A stretch of DNA of 64,000 nt from Benincasa hispida (lineage: Eukaryota > Streptophyta > Magnoliopsida > Cucurbitales > Cucurbitaceae): positions 3,116,524 to 3,180,523 of the forward strand of contig NC_052356.1 of the NCBI RefSeq assembly GCF_009727055.1. The letters are read 5' to 3'. The notes beneath the pieces are model-generated. The model was given only the letters and a program-made list of their open reading frames with translations, was not told where the DNA came from and made no database searches. Shown here one piece after another: positions 1-10,444 of this stretch (position 1 is the stretch's first letter; the number at the start of each line of letters is the position of its first letter). The position numbers and the translations under genes are program-made.

Positions 1-90
1 TCAACCATTAGCCATAGAACATATCACCTTTGAAATTTCACCACCTGAAAAAAACAATCAACCCAGGGAGGACAAAGGAAACAAAAAAAA

Positions 91-999
91 ATGCAGAAAA
101 TCCAGAGTTTTCATCTTCTACAGTCTTTTCTGTTCCTGAATTTCTGCTTAGGTTCTTCCATTTCTCAGAAAACTGACCCAATTTCTTGTGGTAAATTCCA
201 AATTCAACCTCCTTTCTTAAGTTCTTCTAATCTAACTGGGTCCTTCCCATTAAACCATATGATTCTTTGCAGATCTCAGAAACTGTTTTTCAGAACTTCA
301 ATTGGCCTTTTCCCCATCTCCAAAATTGATTACACCACAAAAACTCTCATAATCTCTCATTTTCATTCTTCTTTAGACCATTTTGTTTCACCTTCTCTTC
401 TATTCTCAGGGCTTCCTTCACCACCAGACCTCATTAACTCACTCCTCCTCTTCAACTGCTCAAACCCAACAAAACCCATCTCTGAATCTGTCCAAAACTG
501 CCCAAAATTTGAAGCTTTACAAAAGCAAGATGAAAAAGAAATGTCCCAAAGAACATCTTGTTTGATTTTTGAGGATCTTGGAAAGCTGAAGGAAAGCTTC
601 CATCCAAATGACTTGAATTGCTCCCATTTCAGGAGGGTTTACAGAAACTCCTCAGATTTTGACCTGAAAAATGTATACAAATTGGGAACTTCAATCTCCT
701 TTGACATTCCTGATCATGTTCCTAATTTGTGTAATGAGTGTCAAAAGCCTGATGGGCATTGTGGAGTGGGTTTGAGATGCATATGCCATGTTCTTGAGTG
801 CAGTATGTTTCTGATTCTCTAATCTTACAAAGTTAATTTTTACTTTTTGACATTTGATTTGAGATTTATGATATTTGCTGCTTCTTCTATTGATTGTGCA
901 GAAGATAAGGTGTTTTCTGAGGGTGGAATTGTCAGACCTGGTGGTATATGTCTCTTTTCTTTGCTGGCTGTTTATGTGATGATCATTTTGTTTATGTAA
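91..999 (+). CDS. Secreted GUB_WAK / WAK-associated cysteine-rich protein, two exons, apparently intact
   Basis: Exon 1 is 91-802, the intron 803-901 (GT...AG, 99 bp) and exon 2 902-999. The two exons total 810 nt, exactly 270 codons, so the product has 269 residues. It starts with a hydrophobic signal peptide (about residues 1-24), followed by a GUB_WAK-type opening in which a cysteine (DPISCGKF) precedes a strand-rich domain. NCS and NLT give possible N-glycosylation sites. A cysteine cluster (LCNECQ...HCGVGLRCICHVLEC, about residues 213-238) is typical of the WAK-associated C-terminal domain. Exon 2 adds a short hydrophilic stretch and a hydrophobic tail (ICLFSLLAVYVMIILFM), either a GPI-anchor signal or a single membrane segment. 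No kinase domain follows, so this is not a full wall-associated or LRK10-type receptor kinase. Such proteins are secreted and thought to bind cell-wall pectin; that role is inferred from the family. The start is the first ATG after an A-rich leader. Confidence 0.85.
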
Positions 1000-2120
1000 T
1001 GGATGTTTAATCTAAAAGAAACTCTTCTCATTCAATGATGTACTTAAAATCTGGCTTGGTTTATTTGTATTGACTTGTTTGTATTGCATTCAGTAAAGAG
1101 GTGAATTTTCTCCAATATTTTTGGTATTTTAAACCATAAACCACATAAAGAAGTAAGGTTCTTTCACTTGGGGATATGAAGACAAGGTTTTTCCATTCTC
1201 TAGAATTTCTTATGGCAGAGAAAAGCTGCATTTCAATCATGCCAAATATGACTTAGTAGTGATCTCTATGCATTTGTGAGAATCTCTTTTTATACTTATT
1301 CATTCTTTTGTCTTATTTAGTAATTGAAATTTTATATTTAACCAAATTTATTGCCTAAACCATAAAAATCTAGGATTTAAAAAATATAGTAATTACAATA
1401 AATTTCGTTAATCTCGATTTATTTTTTCAAAGAATTTTTTTTTATAAGAAATATTTCATTGATTAATGATAAAAGGGCAAAGTAATGTTGATATGAATAT
1501 TTGTGATAGATATCTTTTAGATGATTGTATATATGTTTTAAACAAAATCTTTTTCACTATATAAAATCTTAAATTAGAGAAGAAAAAAAATGCCTACTGG
1601 GTCGCACTTTAGTTTTTTGGTCATAGGGCCAGAGTTGAAGCAAGAGCAAGATCAAATATGAATGAGAACAAAGATCAAACATAAATGAGAGCAAGATCAA
1701 GCATTTGTGAGAGTATGAAAGGGGGAGGCAAGAGGGAGAGCTAAAAATATAGGATCGTATGACAACATTAGAAAGAGGTGAATAGGGTTGCTTCCAAAAA
1801 TTAAAACTTTTCTATAAATATAAACTAAACTAATTTAATTTAAAATAAACAAATAAGCAAGCAATATTTAGCACAATGAATCAAAGTAAATTACTAAGCA
1901 TGGGAAATTGCATAAATCAAAAGAGTAGAGAGAAAGAGATGACACCGGTAATTTTTATATTGGTTCAGAATCCCTTCTCCACTCCCATGACTTCTTCTTG
2001 GGTATTTTACTGCAAGCATTTTCATAAATGTGAGAATCAAATCTGACTTATCACTATTGAATCAATAAACAATTGATCCTTTTGCATGTTTAGGATCCAA
2101 CCTATTCTAATCTTTTTCAA
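1000..2120. other. Intergenic, 3' flank of the secreted-protein gene
   Basis: AT-rich DNA downstream of the stop codon, presumably including the 3' UTR. I see no convincing coding stretch. Around 1640-1720 a short word (gcaagatcaa) recurs a few times. From about 1930 the sequence takes on the look of a dispersed repeat leading into the tandem repeat that follows. Confidence 0.4.
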
Positions 2121-2265
2121 CAAGTTCAAGATCAAAACCACTACTATCAAAACCTTTTTTGGGTTCAAGAATAAACCTACTATTATGAAATTCTTTTTCG
2201 GATTCAGGATTAAACCACTACGTTTAAATCCTTTTTCGGATTTAGAATTAAACCACTACACTCAA
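2121..2265 (+). repeat. Short tandem repeat, period about 38-40 bp, 3-4 copies
   Basis: The unit is roughly ggattcaggattaaaccac followed by tactatnnnaaatcctttttc. It recurs with mutations from 2121 to 2265. The weak open frame across it is a by-product of the repeat and is not a gene. Confidence 0.6.
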
Positions 2266-2697
2266 TCCCAATATGCTTCCACACCTTATTACAAATTCTC
2301 AATGAATTGATAAATTTATATCCCCATAAAAATAAAACTCTCACAATATTAGATTACACAAATTTGACAACTAGAAATACTCCACAATTTTTCTCACAAA
2401 ATAAAATAATCTAAGATCGATTTGTGAGAGATTTAAGATTTTTAGGCACTTTTTGGAGCAAAAGAAACGAGAAAAGCTTGCTGAAAAATTTTCTTTGAGA
2501 GGTAAGAAAAGAAGATAAAATTTGGCTAAATAATGAAATTGAATTATTTAAAAATAGCCATTAGATCTAGGTCAAAATTGATGAAAAGTAGAGAGTAAAG
2601 GATGGAATTTTGGCAAGAATCCAATTTGAAATTAAGGAGAGAGAAAATTAAATTTATTCAAAATTTTCATCCATGCATTCTTCATTTAATTTTTTTA

Positions 2698-2763
2698 AAA
2701 AATAAAATAAAATAAAATAAACCTTTTGAAGCTAACCAAAAAATAATAATAATAATAATAAAA
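2698..2763 (+). repeat. Microsatellites (AATAA)n and (AAT)n
   Basis: A run of AATAA units at about 2698-2721 and a perfect AAT run at 2742-2761 lie 20 bp apart. Confidence 0.8.
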
Positions 2764-2973
2764 TATCAAATGAGATAGAAAGGGTAAATAATCTAAAGTG
2801 AAACAAAAAAAAATATGGCGTGGGTCCTATATAATCTGTCATCGTAATAAGAGTATCACCTTTCTTAAGATCAATTGAATTACATGATTTGGTGTATGTA
2901 AAAAATGGTAGGACCAATAATGGATTATCATTTCGGATCTAGGCAAATAACCCTAAACGTAATTTGGTGAGAA

Positions 2974-3351
2974 TAAAGTTGGAAATTTTCCTGCGAGATA
3001 GGCCCTACGGGGTTGAGAATCTTCAGTTTGATCGAGAATGGGGTTAAATCGAGGACCTTTTTAGGGTCCCCAAATCGAAGATGGGGATGGGAAGGGTATC
3101 CCGCCTCGTCCCCAACCCAACCCCGCCCTGATGAGATTTTAAAAAAATATATATACATCTTAATTTTTTACATTTAGCTTAATCTTTAATTTAACCCAAT
3201 CTAGCCCCACTAAAATGTTCAAGTCCAAATCAAAGAAAATTTTTGGAGAAACGGGGAAACGGGTCTCTAGACCCGTTTCCAGGGATGGGGATAAATTCCC
3301 CTATCGAGGACGGGACCCAAAACCCTTCCCCATCCCGCCCTGCCAACCCTA
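2974..3351. mobile_element. Non-autonomous hAT-like MITE, degenerate
   Basis: The 378-bp unit is flanked by 8-bp near-identical words, GGTGAGAA (2966-2973) and GGTGAGAC (3352-3359), as expected for hAT target duplication. Its ends are imperfect inverted repeats: TAAAGTTGG on the left, and the right end reads TAGGGTTGG on the other strand. The interior is rich in GGGGATGGG-type words and carries a perfect 12-bp palindrome (GGAAACGGGTCT / AGACCCGTTTCC, 2-bp spacer) near 3250-3276. It has no coding capacity. Confidence 0.6.
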
Positions 3352-3959
3352 GGTGAGACCTACATCTCTTAATTGAGTTTCATGGATTACATTTGCAAGT
3401 AGGTAAACGTGTCTTGAATTTAATTTTTTTAGAAAGATAAATTATAATAATTGTAATTATTTAGTTTCTGATTTTTTAAAAATATTTAATAAATACACTT
3501 TCAATTTTGTATTTAATAAGTTGATAATAAATTTGAAAATTCAAATTTTAAAAGTCCAAGAGTAATGTTGTAGTCTTGAAATTTTATCAATCAAATAGAT
3601 AAATTCTATGGTTTAATCTTCTTCTTTCTTTCTTAAAAAAAAAAAAAAAAATTATATAAATAAATTCAACTTTGTTGAATGAGCGTTGAATTGAACCAAC
3701 GAATTTATTAACTAAAAAAACTTATTGATTTGTTAGGTTGAATCCACCACACAGAATTTTAGGTGGACTACAACTCAAATTGTTACATTAGGTTTAAAAT
3801 GGTTTATTTTAGCTGCTAAAATTATATAAAAATAATAATAAAAATAAATAAATAATAAAAATTCTGCTCCTTTATGTTTAATTATTCTGAATTATAATAT
3901 CTATAAGGGTCTATGGATGAGAAATATTCCATTTTTCCTTTTGCCCTTTTTAGTTAATG
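3352..3959. other. AT-rich non-coding stretch
   Basis: Poly-A and poly-T runs and (AATAA)-like words. No gene or recognisable element seen. Confidence 0.4.
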
Positions 3960-5345
3960 ATCATATGAATATATTACGTAATTTCACATTTAAATTATTA
4001 AAAAAATCACATAATTTTATCCCAAAAAATCTCTATTTTTTAGAACAATCATATTTTATCCCCTAATATCTTATTCACTTTTTTAAAAACTCAAATTCTA
4101 TCTCTAATAACTACTTCACCTTAAGTAAAGGGAAAACAATTTTTTTTTAAATCACATTTTATCCTATAATCTCCTATTCACAATTTTTTTTTTAAAAAAT
4201 CACATATTATCTCTAATAATCTCTACCTCGAAATACTTTTAGAAAAAATAAAATGAAATTATGATTTGAGATCTAATTTTTCTCTCTAGTTAATTTCAAC
4301 CTTCATTTTCCATTTGGTATCTCCTTTTCTTTCTTTCTTTCTTTTCTTTTCTTTTTCTTTTTTTTTTTTTTAGAAATTTTGTTATAGGTATTTTTTAAAT
4401 TTCGTTAATAGCAACCTCTTTTCTAATGTTTCCTTAAGAAGTTTAACCTTCCTGTTTCAAGTATCTCTATTCTATCTTCTATAAGAAGATATCACCCCTC
4501 TCTCTGTTTTTAACGTATGTCATATTTTTTAATATTTTATTTTTGTTGAAATTAAAATTTGAAAAAAAATGAAATTAGAAGGATAAACAATTTTTTTTTC
4601 AACTAAGAAATAATTATTATGTAATTTTATACAAAAATATAATAATATTTTATTTTAATTTAAGTTTGAAATTAAAAAGATAATCATATCATCCAAATTA
4701 ATTAATAAAATTATATAGATAAGATTATAACAAAAAAATTTTTTTTTTTACCTTTATTAATGTTTAAAATTAAGAAAATAAAAATTATCATGATATTTTT
4801 TTTTTATAAAAAAACTTGGTTTAAATCAAAGTTTGGAATTGACCAATTAATCAAATCATCAAAAAAAAAAAAAAAAAACTAAGAGATTAATATAAAAAAA
4901 TTAAAAAAAATAAAAACAATTATTTTAGTTTATTTTAAAGTTTAAAAGCAGGAGAATAATCAAATTATCCAATAAAAAAAAGTTTCAAAAAACTAAGAAA
5001 GAATTATCACAAATTTTTCTAGAAAATATTGGCTTAAATCAAAGTTTGAAAATAAGAAAATCATCAAATCATCAAAATGAAAATAGAAAAACAAAATCAC
5101 ATATGATCTCTTACTAATATCTATTTCATGTTGAATAAACAATTTTTTATTTTAAAAAAACACATTTTATCTTTAATTAATATTTTAACTAAAGGGAAAC
5201 TTATATATTTTTTTAAATAAAAAAAATCACATTTTATCTCTAATTAATATTTACTCTACCTTAAATAAAGAAAATTAAAAAAAAATCAAAATTCTATTTT
5301 ATGTCTAACTAATATTTACTTCACCTTAAATAAATGCAACATTAA
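3960..5345. repeat. Degenerate AT-rich interspersed repeats
   Basis: A word close to tcacattttatctctaattaa, often followed by atttactncaccttaaataaa, recurs at irregular spacing (about 4010, 4050, 4150, 4195, 5095, 5160, 5225, 5290). A CT-rich run (TTTC)n lies at about 4325-4370. There is no open reading frame. This could be an old tandem array or decayed retrotransposon sequence. Confidence 0.45.
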
Positions 5346-5679
5346 AAAAACAACTTTTTTTTTCTTAAGGTATGTTGTCTTTTTTTTTTTCCTTATCATT
5401 TAACGTAAATTGTATTTTTTTTAACGTTTGTGTGAGATTGAGATTTATATTGAATAATTTTTCAACTTATACATATATGATCATTTTCAATGTTGTGAAG
5501 CACGTGCAACACATGTAGTTCTGACCCATGCATAAAAAAGGGGTGGTTAACTTTAGGATAGGTTTGTATTTTAAACCAAGTAAATTGGGATGGATGGGTT
5601 TGAAAATGTAGGTGATCATTTCCAAAATCAATTTGAATACTTTAAATTTTCTTTCAACAAACTTGATCCTTTTTTCTTC

Positions 5680-6590
5680 GTTATGAGCTAGCAAGGGGAC
5701 CTTATGAACTTACATGTTATAAATTCCAATGATCCATAATTAATTAATTAAAATCTCTAGTTAATCATTTTCGTTCATTAATTATAGGTCACCCCACTAT
5801 AGACCTAGAGTTATACTCTTATCCATGGTAGGACAAGTCGTATCTATGGATATAATCATCACAAGCAAGTCGATCCTTCATGAGTTAGTCGTGACTACAG
5901 TTGGGTCAAATATTCATTTTACCCTCTGTAATTACCTCTTGTACCTTAAGTGTCATTGATCCTCTAATGAAAAAATTGTCTATGCTCCAATCATAAACAA
6001 AGTCTCTCTTGGGCTAGTGAAAGGGTGAAGTTTCATTGTTCAAGTTCCAACATCAACACTTAAGGAAACTACTCATATGTTTTCCTTATATGATAAGGAA
6101 TGTATTTCATCTTGCAAAATTATATTTCCAACCCCCTATTTGGTTAAGTCCTCAAACTGATAGGCCTATTAAATTGACTATTAAGGTCATTCTCACCCAT
6201 AAAATTAAAGGAGGAGGCCTCACAAGCAGAAATTCATAACTCATATAGGATTGAGATCAAGTTGCATATATGATTATTTGTGAAATATTAATCTTATCAA
6301 TTTAATGAATTTACAAAGAGAAATTAAATATTTCATGGTATAGTCTTATACAATAAATTTTTTGTAAAACATGTCTCTGCTTACCTGTCTCTACATAAAT
6401 GACTTGGATCAAATCGTTTGTAACAATTACAAAGCGGGTTGTATCCATAATGTCACAAGGATTATGATCCATATACTATAGACACTTTAGATTATTTCTT
6501 GAATATGATCCACTTGTATGTCAATCACATACTGTTTAGGATTAAATTTAATAACATTAAATTTTTACTATAATAGATAGTTGATTGTTA
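5680..6590 (-). mobile_element. LTR fragment of the main copia family
   Basis: Diverged copy of the LTR seen intact at 11509-13582. It has the same order of diagnostic blocks: gagctagcaaggggacctta, a target like tgtcattgatcctctaatga, tcattctcaccca, then acaaagcgggttgtatccat followed by aatgtcacaagg. The read direction matches the minus strand. Neither LTR terminus is visible. Confidence 0.6.
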
Positions 6591-8399
6591 CGAATGCAAA
6601 TAATTAAATTAAGCATTAATTACAAGGCTCTATAGCAAAAATTCTAACTAGGAAAACAACAACCTTATTCTAAAAATGTCTGATATGATGAAAAAAGCAC
6701 CTCCATCAAAGATGCCAAATCTGATAACCTCATCTAAGGTCGTCTTGACCAAAGAAAGGTTCACCTTATACGTTTGGAGAATTTGGATTGCTCAAAGACT
6801 ATCTGATTTAACAATTACAAGGAAGAAAGAATGGGAAAAATGGATCTAATCCCATATTCAATCATCCACATTTTTAGAAGAAAGGATCGTATGGAAGACC
6901 TAGGAAAAAGAGGATTTTGTCTTGCTTACAAAACAGAGCATAGTTCAACGTGGATGTTGTGGGAGGATGAGTCATAATCGTAGGTCATGTAAATATCTCA
7001 TATATCTGGTTGAGTTTACATCTTAGAACATTGTACTTTTATTTACGTCGGTACTCTTCCTGCATGTATTTTCCTTTCTAAACATTTATAGTTGTTTTTT
7101 TAAAAACAAAAATTCTTGCAAGTACTTATCAAGGGTTACTTCTATTACAATGTAATTTTCATATTAAACAATTATATTTGATCATTGTACTTTATAGGTT
7201 TATTCTTTTAGTTAAAGTGTATTGATTCTTGACTTAACGCTTGCATATCCCATTATTACAACCTAATCCTAACTAGTTATGTACAAAATATTTTTGTATT
7301 ACAATTCGTTCTTTCATGTTTGACGACTTAAGGCAAAGATTCAGTAAATAATGTCCTTCTCTATTAAGTGTGAGGTCAATTACATGCTGCTTAAGTATAT
7401 ACTTTTGAAGCTCCTCTTTAATTTCATGTATTATCTTCTTCTTTTCTTCAAGGAATCGCTCAATAGGGGATTTTCATTTCATCTAGAGTGGCAAGTATGG
7501 ACAAATCTCAAGCTCTCAAGTAAATTAAGAGACTAAAACTATTAGCAAACATTTTATTATTTTAATTGTTCTACAATTAATATAGAATTAAACATTACCT
7601 CTTGTTATTTAAGAACCTTCCTCCACAATCGTTCCATCTTGGCTAGGTGTGTGTAGCCTTGTTTATGATGGTTGCAACTTTCTATTCACTCGACTTACAA
7701 AGCAGTCTTGTGATGTACTTAAGATAGGTACCATTTCATAAGCTTATGCTAGTATTGGGAATACAAGCCCTCCCATTGTCATGCTCGTAGCACATTTTCT
7801 ATGGATCATATCTACAAGAAAATCAAAGGCCAACCTACCAAAAAAAAAAAAAAAATGATCATTATCTACGTTTGGTAGTGGTTCACAATTTAGACTTGTG
7901 ATTAAAGTAAATTCTCTAAGTCCAAATTTTAATATTCTACCTCCTATCAGAAGTTAATTAGAAGGAAGACTTAGGCTTGCATTGGCTTTGAATTAAGTGC
8001 ATCACCATCTAAGAAGATTGATTTATAATGACGGTCAAGGAAGTGTTCAAAAGGTGTTTACATAAACCTTTCTAGTAGTTGATCACTAAGGGCTTCTTTT
8101 ATTCTACCTACAACCTCTGATTTTGTCCATAGGTTAATTCGAAGGGGTTCATTCTCTTAGATCTTGCCATTAAATACAAACCGTCCAAAAAAATAAAAAC
8201 AAAAAATAAAAACGACTATTAGAATATGATAATAGCATATTCTATTCCAGTGTGAAAGAATATGACATTCAACAATACTTGAACTTATAAAAAATCAATT
8301 GTTTACATTTCTTAAATTTGATTAGAGTAATCTGTTATATTTAATTAAATGTAATTAAACAATTCAAACCATATAACTTCCAAACTAAAGTATCTATAC
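6591..8399. other. Non-coding, no recognised element
   Basis: AT-rich sequence with no frame that looks protein-coding and no clear repeat structure. Short frames at 7351-7536 and elsewhere have no recognisable domains. Confidence 0.35.
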
Positions 8400-8733
8400 A
8401 ATGTGTTATAGTTCTATAGAACTTACATTTATATGCATACACCCATAATTAACTTTATATTCAATTAATCATTGTGTATGGTGACATTTTTCAAAATACA
8501 ATTTAAATAATATCAATTTATAATTAAAACAATGGTATGTAGTTCATGTCCTCAGTATTTTGGAATAAATTATCTCATTATAATTCATAGTAGAATTATA
8601 TAAATATAGGAAATATAGAAATCCTAGACTAGGTATGTACAATTACAATAAAGAACATCTATATATAAATATATAAATATGTATTATAACACTTCCCTCA
8701 TGTTGGAGCAATATGTCAATCATGTCCAATTTG
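8400..8733 (-). mobile_element. Copia LTR fragment and polypurine tract
   Basis: On the minus strand a purine-rich AACATGAGGGAAG (about 8692-8704) is followed directly by TGTTATAATAC, the typical PPT/3' LTR junction of a copia element (LTR end at 8691). The outer LTR limit is uncertain. The bases to 8733 hold the last codons downstream of the RNase H gene, which resumes at 10155. Confidence 0.55.
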
Positions 8734-10154
8734 TGAAACTCAAACAAAATGTATGTTATTTTCCTTAGATTTAGGATGATTTTTAATGTGTTTTTTTTAT
8801 TAGATTTGATGTGTTTGCTAGTGATTTCCAGAAATTATGATCGAGAAGTAAATTATATTCAAAATAAGTTAAAAAGAACCAAATTGGGCTTAAAGGAGCC
8901 AAAACCAAGCAATGGATTGAAGGGAGTAAAGAGAAAAAAGGAAAAATGCCAAGGAAATAAAAAAAGAGGGCAGCGCAAAGCTAGCATTGTAATGCTGCCC
9001 CATTATGCTACAAGACAGTAATTGAGTTATTTGGAGCGTAGCAACGCTATGATACATGACGGAAAACTGATCGTGTGCGTCCGAGGCAACGTCGCTACGC
9101 TACAAGTAGCATAGCCTTATGCTATGGCAATAAGACTAACGTCGCTATGATGGTGCCTAACGTTGCGACATTGGCTTTCCTTATTTGAAAAATTTGTTAA
9201 TTGGCAAGGATTTTGTTCCAAATTTCTCATCCTCTATATATTGTGGACGCCATTCTGACCTAAGAGAGAGGAGAGTTATTCTAATCTTGGAGACTAAATT
9301 TGAGAGCTAAAAGAGAGTTTATGCTTGAAAGTTAGAGAATTTGAGGGATATTTTTTTAAGGTTGTTTGAGTTTCCGAGGTGACGATCGAGGTGAGCTTAG
9401 ATGATTCTTTAGTTTCCTTTTATTTCTCTTATCTTATGCTTGAATTGATGTATGAAAATATGTTCTTGCAAGCTATGAGTGACTAGACTCATTGTTTTAG
9501 GGTATTGATGAAGTTGTTATGAATTTAGATTGAATTTAGTTCTTCTCATGGATGTTTGTTGAACATTTTTCTTTTTAATGGTATCATGTTTCATTCTTAT
9601 TGATTGACCATTGATAATTGTTAGGTTAAATTTTTAATTGAGAGGATGAAAGTTTTACCGGATCTATATCATTATATCGTTATTAATCTATCATATTAAT
9701 AGTTAGGATAATAGTGAAAGTTGTTGATGACAATTCCTAATGCCTTGTTTCTTAATTTGATTTCATGAGATTTAGTTTTCAATTAAGTTGCATGAGAATA
9801 GGTTATTTTTTAGAGAAAGTAATATTGAATTAAGTTTCTAGACTTAGGCATAATGTTTATATATGATTCCATGAATTGGCTAGAATAGATCTAATGTAGT
9901 GATTAATGGATTCAATACCCTAAAACACTTTTATTCTCAATTTTTTTTAACACTTTTCATGCTATCTTTTATTGTTTTACAAAACCACAAATTCAAACTC
10001 GATTCTGTTTCCTTAGCTAAAATTGACACAATTTTGAGATAACTAAACAATAACTTGTTAATTTGATCTTAGAGGACGATACTCAGCCTTACAAGCCATT
10101 TTGATATGTAACTTAACCACGTACACTTGCGTATAGCACAAAATATTCACATCA
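8734..10154 (+). mobile_element. Solo LTR (Athila/Tat-like), inserted in a copia RNase H gene
   Basis: A 1421-bp unit begins TGAAACTC and ends ATTCACATCA. It is flanked by ATTTG (8729-8733) and ACTTG (10155-10159). The copia reading frame on both sides predicts ACTTG as the original target, so the left copy carries one C-to-T change. A TATA-like box (cctctatatattg, about 9226) supports plus orientation. The end, with a GTACACTTGCGTATAG-like word, resembles Athila/Tat LTR ends. Around 9020-9180 there are repeated quasi-palindromes built on AACGTCGCTA/TAGC words. It contains no genes. Confidence 0.7.
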
Positions 10155-10444
10155 ACTTGTTGCATAGATAGCTTATTTTTGCTCCATTTACAGCTTTAGT
10201 AAGAATATCTCCTAATTGTTCTCCAGTCTTTACATATCTATGGACATCAACCCTTCTTGTATTTTCTCGCGAATAAAGTGACAATCCACCTCACTATGTT
10301 TAGTCAGTTTATGAAACAATGGGTTAGATGCAATGTGAAGCGCAGGTTGATTATCACACCATAAATTAGTTGGCACGATAACTGAAGCCCATCTTAGATA
10401 ATAGTTGGTGTATCCACACTATTTCACACAAAGATTATGCCATG
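10155..10444 (-). pseudogene. Copia RNase H C-terminal fragment
   Basis: Minus-strand translation shows [15 protein letters not shown] and [14 protein letters not shown], hallmark motifs of the copia RNase H/C-terminal region, with stop codons and a frameshift downstream. The gene end continues at 8733-8692 beyond the inserted solo LTR. At 10444 the fragment abuts the start of another LTR. Non-functional. Confidence 0.75.

Noticed and set aside
8749..9021. 90-codon frame with a basic C-terminal half
   Set aside because: It lies wholly in a solo LTR with flanking duplication and has no known domain.
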